A stretch of 64,000 bases of DNA from Actinomycetota bacterium. Its GTDB lineage: Bacteria > Actinomycetota > Thermoleophilia > Gaiellales > Gaiellaceae. The notes below the pieces were generated by a model. That model was not told the origin of the DNA. It made no database searches and saw only the letters and a program-made list of their open reading frames with translations. Shown here piece after piece: positions 7,458 through 14,694 of the stretch (positions within the stretch are counted from its first letter, which is position 1; each line of letters begins with the position of its first letter). The translations under genes and the position numbers were made by a program. Where the stretch lies: assembly GCA_003132665.1 (NCBI GenBank), contig PKYN01000009.1:103207-167206 (forward strand), written 5' to 3'.

Positions 7458-8645
7458 ATGGCGAAGAAGAAGCCCAGCCACCACTCGCAGGCGCAGCGCC
7501 GCAACGCGGAGACGCAGGAGTTCGTCTCTCGGTACTCCGACGAGGGCCTCTACCAGGCTATTGCCGCCGTCGCGCGTGACGTTCGGCCGGGCGACCCCGA
7601 GAAGCTAAAGGGGCGCGAGTTCGACGACAACGCGGCGCGCGTGATGATGGCGCTCGGGCAGGATCCCCCGCCGAAGGCGAACGCGATCTATATGCGCTTC
7701 AACCGAGGGCTATCAGGGTCGAAAGGCAAGAGCTGGCGGAAGATCGTTCAAGACGCGCTAGCGGCTGGATTCGATCCAGTACGGCGGGTCACAGTGGAGA
7801 CGCGTCAACAACCTGCGTGGTTCCAGGACGAGGGCTACCTGGTCTACTCGTTCCGACGTATCTGCGGACACCTTAGGATCGAGCTCGGCTCCGCAGGCCC
7901 ACCGCCTGACACATACGACCGTGGACGCCGCGAACTGCTCGAGGCCGACCGGCGGTTGCGACGAGGTGAGCTTCTTACTGACCTGCTGCTCACCTCCGGG
8001 CAGACCCTCGTGATGGCGGACAAGGCTGGCTGGGGAGGTGCCTGCGTTGTCGCCGGCTACGAGCCGCCTGCTCGAGTCGAGCCGATCAAGGGTTTCGACC
8101 CGTTGAAGATACTCGCTCATTACTACGAGACGGCGCCTGGATTACCGAAGAGCTACGCCGCACTCCAGCGACACGCGGCGGCGATGGATATCCCAGTGCC
8201 GCCCGAAAGGACGAAGAGTGACGCCCGCCTCTCGGCGCTTCGGGAAGAGCTCATCGCCGAGCGAGCTTCCAGAGGCCTCGAGACGCCTCTCGACGGGCCG
8301 TTGCCCGGCCAGGAGATGTCGCCCGAGGAGATCGCGGCACTGCTCGACGGAGCGCCGCGGCTCCGACGTAAGGGCTACTGGCTCGACCTTGACCACACGC
8401 TCGACGCGCTTACCGAGTACGTGGAGCTTTACGACGGGAAGGATCCGCTCCGTCAGAAGCACTACCTCGCGGTCTCCGTCGAGCACGACTGGCCCGCCCC
8501 GAGCAAAGTTACGAACTGCGCGAAGCACAACGGGATTGCTACCGGCCCCGGCGAGAGTCCGTTCCGCGGGATGATCGATCTCGCCCGGAAGCGCCTACGC
8601 GAGCGTCGACGCAGGCCGACTAGCGCATTTCTCTCTAGAGCTTGA
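7458..8645 (+). CDS. large unknown protein beside CBASS
   Basis: A 395-aa soluble protein with no family I recognise. The N-terminus is basic (MAKKKPSHHSQAQRR) and the C-terminus is Arg-rich (RKRLRERRRR), suggesting nucleic-acid contact. Internal helical segments and WFQDEGYLVYSFRRICGHL look like an ordinary folded domain. It is divergent from the XRE regulator and convergent with cap4, overlapping it by 11 bp at the 3' ends. It may be an unannotated defence or regulatory cargo gene. The ATG at 7458 lacks a clear Shine-Dalgarno, so a leaderless mRNA is possible. Confidence 0.7.
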   Translation: MAKKKPSHHSQAQRRNAETQEFVSRYSDEGLYQAIAAVARDVRPGDPEKLKGREFDDNAARVMMALGQDPPPKANAIYMRFNRGLSGSKGKSWRKIVQDALAAGFDPVRRVTVETRQQPAWFQDEGYLVYSFRRICGHLRIELGSAGPPPDTYDRGRRELLEADRRLRRGELLTDLLLTSGQTLVMADKAGWGGACVVAGYEPPARVEPIKGFDPLKILAHYYETAPGLPKSYAALQRHAAAMDIPVPPERTKSDARLSALREELIAERASRGLETPLDGPLPGQEMSPEEIAALLDGAPRLRRKGYWLDLDHTLDALTEYVELYDGKDPLRQKHYLAVSVEHDWPAPSKVTNCAKHNGIATGPGESPFRGMIDLARKRLRERRRRPTSAFLSRA

Positions 8646-10098
8646 ACGACGGGAAGTAGCCACCGCCGGCTCCGCGATCTTCGTACAACTGCGTCTGCGG
8701 CATCCGATTCCACAGGTGGCCGACGAGGACAGCGAGGGGGAGCGGAGAGGAAATGAAGAGGTGAAGGAGGCCGCGGTGTCGTCGTGTGTCCCCCCGGAGT
8801 GCCGCCGAGATCGCGGCAGCCGCGCCGGCTCCGTGTTCGGGCGTCGAGATAGCGTCCCGGCTCACTCCGCCGACCGGGCTGTAGATGAGTAGCTTCGCGA
8901 TGGGCAGCTGCTCTTCCTGGATGTACGCGAGGACGTCTTCCTTGATGAACTGGCTGATCGAGATCGCAACCGCCATCTCGTCGCCGGTGCCGACCTCGAT
9001 CGCCTCGCGCGCGAGCGCGAACTCCTGCCGCGGCGATGTGCTCGACCACACGCCTTCCCGTCCGTTGATGCTGACCGAGAAGCCGGCGACCTCGCATAAC
9101 TGCTGGCCCACGAGGAGGCCCGTCGACAGGCGCATAGCGCCAAGCACGTGGACGTCAGTCGTCCTTGAGCGCCGGATTTGCTCGATCGCCTCGATCAGGT
9201 CGGGTTTAAGCTTCTCGTTCCAGCCGTCGGGGTCGCGTAGTTGGCGGCGCGAGCTGGCGTCCTCCCGGTCAAAAAGGCTTACCCAGTCGACCGACGCGGT
9301 CGCCGCCTCAGGCCACGGGTCGGATGCGATCGCCTGGACGAGCAGCGATGCCCGCGGAGGGCTGGCGTCCAGGTCAAGCCCGGCGCACATTGCACGTACG
9401 GCATCCGCATCTAGCTCGCGCCTGCCGTCCTCGATCAGCTTGCGTATCGCACCGACGGCGGCAAGAAGTGCTGCCGCGTTGTGGCGATAACCGGCGGCGC
9501 GCATTGCGAGACCGCACTTGTCTTCAAGCTCATCGAGCGCGTCGCGGCCGGCGCGAATGGCTAGATGCTCAAGGAAGTCAAGGAGCTCGTCCTTGCTGAT
9601 GTCGAGGTGCTCCGCCCACTCGTGCCGGATCTTGCCCGCTCTCGAACCTGACGTCTTGAGGTTGAGCCGCGGGAAGAGCTTCCCATCTGCGCCCCCGACG
9701 CACGCGAGCAGCGCGTCTCCAGCGGCTGGCCAGCGGTTGGTCTGCAGAGCCATCTCGGGACGCGTCCCGTTGGGGAGCGTGAGTCGCAGGTAGCTATCGT
9801 AGAAGCGCCAGAGGGGCGTCTTCTGGCCCTTCTTCTGCGGTGTCGTGAACCACGAATGCTCTAGCGGCTGCTTCTGCGAGGTCACGAACTTGATCTGGTT
9901 GTAGAGGGTCGGCGCATTGCTCCGGTGGACGATCAAGTCGTCGACATTCCCGGCGCCGTCGACCTCCATCTCGACCTTCGTCACGTCGCCGTTGCTAAAG
10001 AGAAGCTTTAGTGCGTAGAGCAAGGTGAACGCATGCTGGTAGTCGTCGCCAGCGAGGCGTGCGCCGCTTGGAGCTGGACGACGTGCCGGTGTCATCAC
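8635..10098 (-). CDS. cap4: CBASS effector Cap4: DUF4297 nuclease with SAVED domain
   Basis: Effector of the CBASS operon, predicted to cut double-stranded DNA once its SAVED domain binds the cyclic oligonucleotide made by the adjacent synthase. The N-terminus has the DUF4297 nuclease pattern GDDYQHAF, then Asp53/Asp54 in GNVDDLIV and Gln68-x-Lys70 in YNQIKF, a PD-(D/E)xK-like core. The C-terminal 170 residues match SAVED: IYSPVGG, then LHLFISSPLPLAVLVGHLWN and a final YFPSFKL. Length (487 aa) and domain order fit characterised Cap4. The GTG start at 10098 overlaps the cap3 stop, indicating translational coupling; an ATG at 10095 is also possible. Confidence 0.9.
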   Translation of the reverse strand: MMTPARRPAPSGARLAGDDYQHAFTLLYALKLLFSNGDVTKVEMEVDGAGNVDDLIVHRSNAPTLYNQIKFVTSQKQPLEHSWFTTPQKKGQKTPLWRFYDSYLRLTLPNGTRPEMALQTNRWPAAGDALLACVGGADGKLFPRLNLKTSGSRAGKIRHEWAEHLDISKDELLDFLEHLAIRAGRDALDELEDKCGLAMRAAGYRHNAAALLAAVGAIRKLIEDGRRELDADAVRAMCAGLDLDASPPRASLLVQAIASDPWPEAATASVDWVSLFDREDASSRRQLRDPDGWNEKLKPDLIEAIEQIRRSRTTDVHVLGAMRLSTGLLVGQQLCEVAGFSVSINGREGVWSSTSPRQEFALAREAIEVGTGDEMAVAISISQFIKEDVLAYIQEEQLPIAKLLIYSPVGGVSRDAISTPEHGAGAAAAISAALRGDTRRHRGLLHLFISSPLPLAVLVGHLWNRMPQTQLYEDRGAGGGYFPSFKL

Positions 10099-10604
10099 CG
10101 CATCACAATAATCCGGAATCGACGGAGTAGCGCGCTTCTTCGGCGATGTGCGTCCGCGTGCGGCAGCGGGCCCGCAGCGATCAGGTCGAGCGGCCGGATT
10201 GACCGGCGATTCAACTGAAGCGCATCAAGGACGTAGCCGCCAGCGGCGCGACGCGCAATGAGAAGGACAGGCCGCGCGCAGCCAGCGTTTGGGTCATCGG
10301 CGATTGCTCGGATCGAGGCCAGGTCGGTCTCGCTCGGGCCGATGTCGAACGGGTGACTATGCCATTCACCGAGATAGCCTAGGCGGAGGTCGTACTGTCT
10401 TCGCAGGCGGTCGACGATATCGCGCCGGTGGTGATCTGGGACAACGTAATGGGTGCCTCCGCTGTTCTTCGATGGGATTTCGACGGCGTGGACGATCCAC
10501 GGCCGCGAACCGGCCGTGTGGACTCCAACGAGAATGCCGCCGGCTTCGTTCGGATGGCCAACGACAGCGGCGGCCTCAAGTTCGAGCCGAGCGTTCTCGC
10601 TCAT
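10095..10604 (-). CDS. cap3: CBASS Cap3: JAMM/MPN deconjugase
   Basis: Metalloprotease that reverses Cap2-made conjugates of the cyclase in type II CBASS. The JAMM signature is complete: Glu in NEAGGIL, then GEWHSHPFDIGPSETD giving His-x-His and the downstream Ser and Asp that hold zinc. The frame is open to 10697, but the ATG at 10604 begins just before the conserved domain and avoids a long overlap with cap2, giving 169 aa and a 19-bp gap to cap2. It lies between cap2 and cap4 as in the known CdnD-Cap2-Cap3-Cap4 operon. Confidence 0.88.
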   Translation of the reverse strand: MSENARLELEAAAVVGHPNEAGGILVGVHTAGSRPWIVHAVEIPSKNSGGTHYVVPDHHRRDIVDRLRRQYDLRLGYLGEWHSHPFDIGPSETDLASIRAIADDPNAGCARPVLLIARRAAGGYVLDALQLNRRSIRPLDLIAAGPLPHADAHRRRSALLRRFRIIVMR

Positions 10605-10623
10605 CCAGGCGCGCCATCGTCGA

Positions 10624-12243
10624 CTACTCAACGCGCACCGTCCCAACCCGGTCGAACGGCGCGACGGCGAGGGGCCTGTAGACCTCGATAAGGTCATCGC
10701 CGTAGCTGAACTTGCCGGTCAGTGCGTCGATCGCAACCTCCGCGGCCTGCGCTGCGAGGGCTGCAACCGTACTCGGAGGTGCGTTGTTGACGCGTGCCGT
10801 GCAGCCAGGTTCAAGCGAGGCCGGCTCGTCACCGGGTGGGATGAGCGGGTAGCGCGAGTCGGCGCCGACATCGCGCTCGCCTGTCGGGGTATCGCCCGCC
10901 GTCGCCTGTCGCTCGATCCTGCCGAGTGCGCCGCGGCGATAGAGCGCTGCACCGATAAGCCATCTCTTCTCGCGGCAGCAAAGCTCGGAGAGGAGGTCGG
11001 TGAAGCCGCCATTACCGGTCGCGTCGATTACGAGATCGGCACCACCAACGGCGGCTGCGAGCTTGTCCACGTCCCACGTCTCGTAGCCCAACTCAACCTT
11101 CGTCCACGGTATGCGTTCGGAGATCGCCGCCTGGACGACGTTCGTCTTCGGAAGCCCGACCTGATCGCGCCGGCCGATATGGCGAACGACGTTACCGGGT
11201 CGTAGAAGGTCGCTGTCGTAGAGCGACAGCGTGCCGATTCCACACTCAGCGAGCCGCACCGCCAGATGGGAGCCGACCGAGCCGGCCCCGAATACGACGA
11301 CACGCTTCTTCTGCAGAATCTCGAAGTCCGGGCCCGCTCGCATCTCCAGGTACTCGCTGTCTTCTGGAGCCGTTGGGATAGCCTTCGACTGGGCGCCACC
11401 ACTGACCAACTGCTGCACCAGCGTCAATGCGTTCGGCCCATCCGCGGTCTCCCAGACAAGAAGCACAAGGCGGTCGCCCTTTCCGGAGGCGACGGCCGCT
11501 TGTCCCGCATCGAGGCTATCGGCCTGGCTGCTCGTTAGCAGCGCACACACTTCGGCGAAGTTGCGCGGAGGTGCCGAGACCCGGTCTACGAAGTACCACC
11601 GTCCGGTCAGCGGATGATCACCGCGGCGAGTGGTGAGTTCGAGTAGCCGTCCGTTGTAGAGCCAGCGGCCGTACACGCGTCCCTTCGCCCCTCGCCGACG
11701 CGGAACGATGTCGCGCAACTTGACAGTTGCGATTCCGGGGTGGATGTACGGGTCGAAGTAGAGGTGCGCGTCGAAGATCGTGTCATCAGGGAATCCGGCA
11801 CCTGCTGCGGCGACCCATTCATCAATCCGGTAGTTCAGCCCCTGGAGCGTCAACCAGGCCCGATCACGTGCACCGACTGGCCAAAGACAAACCTCCCCGG
11901 CGTTGTTCACGTGCTCGCTTGAGATGCCGTCCACAAAGAGCCGTGGTTGTCGATACGGCCAACCGTCCATAAACTCGATGCGCATCGTCGTTGCATCCGT
12001 CAACGCGCTCAGTGAGGCTGCGATCGGCCCCTGCCAGTTCCGACGATCCGGTGGATCGATTGCCTTGAAACCGGCCTCGATCAACTCCCGCTGGAAGCGC
12101 TCCAGCGAGGCTATGTCAGTTGTCGCGACGGCTGGCGAAACGGCTCGCCTCCTCACTACCGCGAGCACCGACCGCGAATGCCGGCAGCTTGCGTCCTTGA
12201 GCATCGCAGCCAGGTGGAATCTCAAAGATCGGGCCGAAGTCAT
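10624..12243 (-). CDS. cap2: CBASS Cap2: E2-E1 fusion conjugating enzyme
   Basis: Ubiquitin-like transferase that activates and conjugates the CD-NTase C-terminus. The N-terminal E2-like domain carries its catalytic Cys in NNAGEVCLW (Cys119 in the longest form). The C-terminal ThiF/E1 domain has a nucleotide-binding GAGSVG loop (319-324), DSDLLRPGN, a conserved VRHIG, and a catalytic Cys481 in LEPGCTARVNN. All three active sites are intact. The start is uncertain: ATG 12243 overlaps the cyclase by 128 nt; GTG codons at 12168 and 12156 are alternatives, and an AGGAGG lies just inside, with no good start after it. Confidence 0.88.
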   Translation of the reverse strand: MTSARSLRFHLAAMLKDASCRHSRSVLAVVRRRAVSPAVATTDIASLERFQRELIEAGFKAIDPPDRRNWQGPIAASLSALTDATTMRIEFMDGWPYRQPRLFVDGISSEHVNNAGEVCLWPVGARDRAWLTLQGLNYRIDEWVAAAGAGFPDDTIFDAHLYFDPYIHPGIATVKLRDIVPRRRGAKGRVYGRWLYNGRLLELTTRRGDHPLTGRWYFVDRVSAPPRNFAEVCALLTSSQADSLDAGQAAVASGKGDRLVLLVWETADGPNALTLVQQLVSGGAQSKAIPTAPEDSEYLEMRAGPDFEILQKKRVVVFGAGSVGSHLAVRLAECGIGTLSLYDSDLLRPGNVVRHIGRRDQVGLPKTNVVQAAISERIPWTKVELGYETWDVDKLAAAVGGADLVIDATGNGGFTDLLSELCCREKRWLIGAALYRRGALGRIERQATAGDTPTGERDVGADSRYPLIPPGDEPASLEPGCTARVNNAPPSTVAALAAQAAEVAIDALTGKFSYGDDLIEVYRPLAVAPFDRVGTVRVE

Positions 12244-13153
12244 CGATCTCGCCCAGGATCTTCCGCCAGATGACAGCTGCCTCGCACTTGTCGAGGGTGA
12301 GCGCGTGCTGCGCGTCCTGCGCGAGACCCGTGAAGAGGGCCGCCGCGTTCATCCGGTCGGTCGCATCAGGCTCCGGCCTGTACGGCTCCATCAGCGCCGG
12401 ATCGATCAACGGCTGTCCGCTGTTGAGCTGCGCGGCAATCTCCACTAGCGCATTCGCGAGGATCTCCGCGAAGCTGTCGCCGTCGATACCGGCGTCGAAG
12501 GCCCAGTACGTCATCAGCTCAAAGTAGAAGCCGCCTGGCTTTGCCTTGCCACGATGGTGGCGGCGGATTTGCCGGACGAGCTTGACCGTCGGCACGTAGA
12601 CACCGCGCCCGGCGACGTTCGGAGTCTCGTTCTGCTTCCCGGTCAACTCGGTTAGCTTCTCCGGGTCGGTCTCGACCCATCGCTGACTGACGTCGGCGGA
12701 TATCCAGAGGCTTGTATCGTGGCGCGGGATCGCCCAATGGCGGTCGTGGCGCACGGCCGGAACGACGTCAACGTGAAAGTCTTCCTCGTCATCGATCGGA
12801 ACAGTCACTTTGATCGACCGCTCCTGCGGCTCAGCCCTTTCGCCGTACTCCCTGACAAGCACGTCGCGAACCGCCTCGAAGACCGTTTTCGGGTCGATCG
12901 AGGCGGTGTCGAGCTTCGTGAGCTTCGTGAAGACATCGACGTCCTTGCCGGGATAGATGGTGGTGCCCCGCGCGTACGACCCGATCAAGACCGTGTCAAC
13001 GCCCCAAGCGCACAGCTTCTCGTCGCTCTCGAGAAGCTCGCGGATCTCGGTGTGCGCCGTGATGACCCGTTTCCGCTTGTCGCCAAGCTCGAGCCGACCA
13101 AGGGCGCCGTCGAACTGATCAGAGAGAGTAGTGATGTTCTTCGTCGTTGCCAT
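12116..13153 (-). CDS. CBASS CD-NTase (cyclic oligonucleotide synthase)
   Basis: Predicted to make the cyclic nucleotide alarm signal on phage infection. The pol-beta-type nucleotidyltransferase core is visible: GSYARGT (58-64) with Asp71 and Asp73 in KDVDVF and the third Asp129 in FHVDVVP. The middle helical domain follows (VKLVRQIRRHHRG). With Cap2, Cap3 and Cap4 downstream, the gene order matches type II CBASS with clade-D synthases, but the clade and product are inference. The C-terminus is ASRRDN; in characterised systems this end is the donor joined by Cap2, so its sequence deserves attention. Confidence 0.9.
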   Translation of the reverse strand: MATTKNITTLSDQFDGALGRLELGDKRKRVITAHTEIRELLESDEKLCAWGVDTVLIGSYARGTTIYPGKDVDVFTKLTKLDTASIDPKTVFEAVRDVLVREYGERAEPQERSIKVTVPIDDEEDFHVDVVPAVRHDRHWAIPRHDTSLWISADVSQRWVETDPEKLTELTGKQNETPNVAGRGVYVPTVKLVRQIRRHHRGKAKPGGFYFELMTYWAFDAGIDGDSFAEILANALVEIAAQLNSGQPLIDPALMEPYRPEPDATDRMNAAALFTGLAQDAQHALTLDKCEAAVIWRKILGEIDDFGPIFEIPPGCDAQGRKLPAFAVGARGSEEASRFASRRDN

Positions 13154-13234
13154 ATCGCCTCCGTGCGGGTACGTAGCTGACGCCAGCTACATCAAGAGGT
13201 AGCAGACGGCTCGGATGCGGTCATATCGATTCGC

Positions 13235-13684
13235 TTAGCCTGCGACACCGAGGCGATAGAGTCCGGAGCGCGGTCGCACGGATTCGACGCCTGGCGCGCG
13301 GGCGATCTGGGTCAAGAATGTGGCGAGAGGATCGCGTCCGGCGACTCGGATTCCGGCCTCAAGCAAAAGCTCGTACCACTCGCGGTAGTGAACGACTGTT
13401 CCGACCCCTCGCTTCTGGCGCAGGAGCTCCACGGCGATCTCGCGCAGGCGTTTCCCTCGGAGCTCGCCGTGCATCGCGTCGAGTGACAGCTGCGGTGCGA
13501 GGCCGAGCATCTCGTCTATCCCCCGGAGCATTCGCGCGGTCTCCTGTACGTCCCGGTCAACGTGATCGACAAGCGCGTGCAGCCGCCGCGATTGCTCCCG
13601 CAACGCCTCAAGGCGCGCGACGACGACGTCTCGCTCCTCAGTAACGGCGTGCTGGACGCGGTCAGGTAAGGAGACGACGGCCAC
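13235..13684 (-). CDS. winged-helix (HARE-HTH-like) protein heading the CBASS operon
   Basis: A 149-aa protein with an N-terminal coiled-coil (about 15-60, rich in Arg, Glu and Leu) and a C-terminal winged helix (LRGKRLREIAVELL, then a wing ending SGLYRLG) resembling HARE-HTH domains that pair with restriction and DNA-processing enzymes. It is on the CBASS strand, 81 bp upstream of the synthase. A regulator or DNA-sensing accessory is plausible but unproven; it is unlike the described CapW (WYL) and CapH/CapP regulators. The GTG start at 13684 has no clear ribosome-binding site. Confidence 0.65.
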   Translation of the reverse strand: MAVVSLPDRVQHAVTEERDVVVARLEALREQSRRLHALVDHVDRDVQETARMLRGIDEMLGLAPQLSLDAMHGELRGKRLREIAVELLRQKRGVGTVVHYREWYELLLEAGIRVAGRDPLATFLTQIARAPGVESVRPRSGLYRLGVAG

Positions 13685-14030
13685 AGCAGCACTCTATGAG
13701 AGGCTGCGGACGTCACTGGTCGGCGCCAAGTTGCAGCGAGAGCTGCCTGGGGATTGCCGCCACAGGTGCGAGAGAAGCCGTTGAGAAACAGGCCTCGATT
13801 TTCTCAACGGCTCCCGGATTCCGCGCTAGAAGCGGCCTCCGCAATTTCCGAAGCAGCCCCAATCAAGGACGCCGCGCGGGAGAGGTTGAAGCGGGCATAT
13901 GGAGCGAACGTTTCGCGGCTGAAGACCATTGAAGTATCTTCGTCTGACGCTGCTATGGATGGCGAGGCGTGACGTGGAGGCCTTCTTTGCCTTCTATTGA
14001 CATATCGGATGGCGCGCCTACGCTGCGATC
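13685..14030. other. intergenic region with a 13-bp perfect stem-loop
   Basis: No supported gene in about 345 bp. At 13776-13812, AGCCGTTGAGAAA pairs exactly with TTTCTCAACGGCT around an 11-nt loop. It lies about 90 bp upstream of the winged-helix/CBASS transcription unit, so it could be an operator, a terminator insulating the operon, or a relic end of an element. Confidence 0.5.
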
Positions 14031-14312
14031 ATGTCGATTGCGGATCGCGACTACATGCGTGGCGGACCTCCTATTTGGAATAGCGGTGGTGGCGGAAGGG
14101 GACGCGCATCGGAAGGTGGACCGCCGCTCTGGAGTAACGGTGATCGAGAACCCGAGCCGCTACCGCGCTACGGCAGGATCCCGGAGGTGCGGCAATCGTA
14201 CTGGCGGAGACCCGTTACGAAGAAAGACGTGTTTTGTGCCTTCGTGGGAGTGCTGCTCGGAATCGTCTTCATACGCTTCCACTTCTTCGTGTTCGTACTC
14301 CCTGCGGCTTAA
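14031..14312 (+). CDS. small single-pass membrane protein
   Basis: A 93-aa ORF with a Gly/Pro-rich N-terminal half carrying a doublet (GGPPIWNSGG, then GGPPLWSNGD) and one C-terminal hydrophobic helix (VFCAFVGVLLGIVFIRF). The basic WRRPVTKK before the helix predicts the N-terminus inside the cell. No family is recognised. It is the last gene before the putative right end of the island, so it is likely cargo. Confidence 0.5.
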   Translation: MSIADRDYMRGGPPIWNSGGGGRGRASEGGPPLWSNGDREPEPLPRYGRIPEVRQSYWRRPVTKKDVFCAFVGVLLGIVFIRFHFFVFVLPAA

Positions 14313-14390
14313 TAGTCGCTTCCGGGTTGCAAATCGGGAGCTAAGTGCGCCGAGGTTGGCTCTACTGAGCGGATATTCGCGCCGTTTAAA

Positions 14391-14403
14391 CCCGCCGCCT
14401 CCA
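14391..14403 (+). repeat. degenerate third att-like repeat, candidate right end of island
   Basis: CCCGCCGCCTCCA matches the last 13 bases of the 26-bp att repeat, and the preceding GTTTAAA is a weak echo of GTTCGATT. The same strand orientation and the return of chromosomal-style coding just beyond support an attachment remnant. Chance similarity cannot be excluded in such GC-rich DNA. Confidence 0.45.
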
Positions 14404-14461
14404 TCCGTTGTCGTAAACACAACGTTGTTGCTGCTCAGGAGCACCTTCTGTTGTCCGGTCG

Positions 14462-14560
14462 CTTGAGGAGATCTGCGGCTCGGCCCGGCTGAAGGGCTAT
14501 TTCCGCGGCCTCGTCACCTTCCAGGCCGCCGGTGGCCGCGTCGGCCAGCCCAAAGTCTGA
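14462..14560 (+). pseudogene. 3' remnant of a truncated chromosomal gene
   Basis: The frame ending at TGA 14558-14560 reads LEEICGSARLKGYFRGLVTF... with almost uniform G/C third positions, like the heme genes and unlike the island. There is no start upstream in frame and codon bias decays before about 14440. It looks like the tail of a gene cut by the island boundary. Family not recognised. Confidence 0.35.
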
Positions 14561-14694
14561 GCCACGGCGGGGGGGAGTTGGTCGGTCTCGACGACTGGAT
14601 CGGTCAGCCCCGCTGCTCGCTGGGCGCGAAACCGGCCCGCAACAGCAAGCGGGGCGCCACGGCGGGTCATTGGGAAAGTCTCCACCTAGTACAT

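Noticed and set aside
13754-13972. 72-aa plus ORF over the stem-loop
   Set aside because: It runs through a perfect hairpin, has no ribosome site and shows no recognisable domain.
14497-14685. 62-aa minus ORF downstream of hemA
   Set aside because: Arg/Pro/Ala-rich, no motif or ribosome site; the plus-strand remnant explains part of the coding bias.
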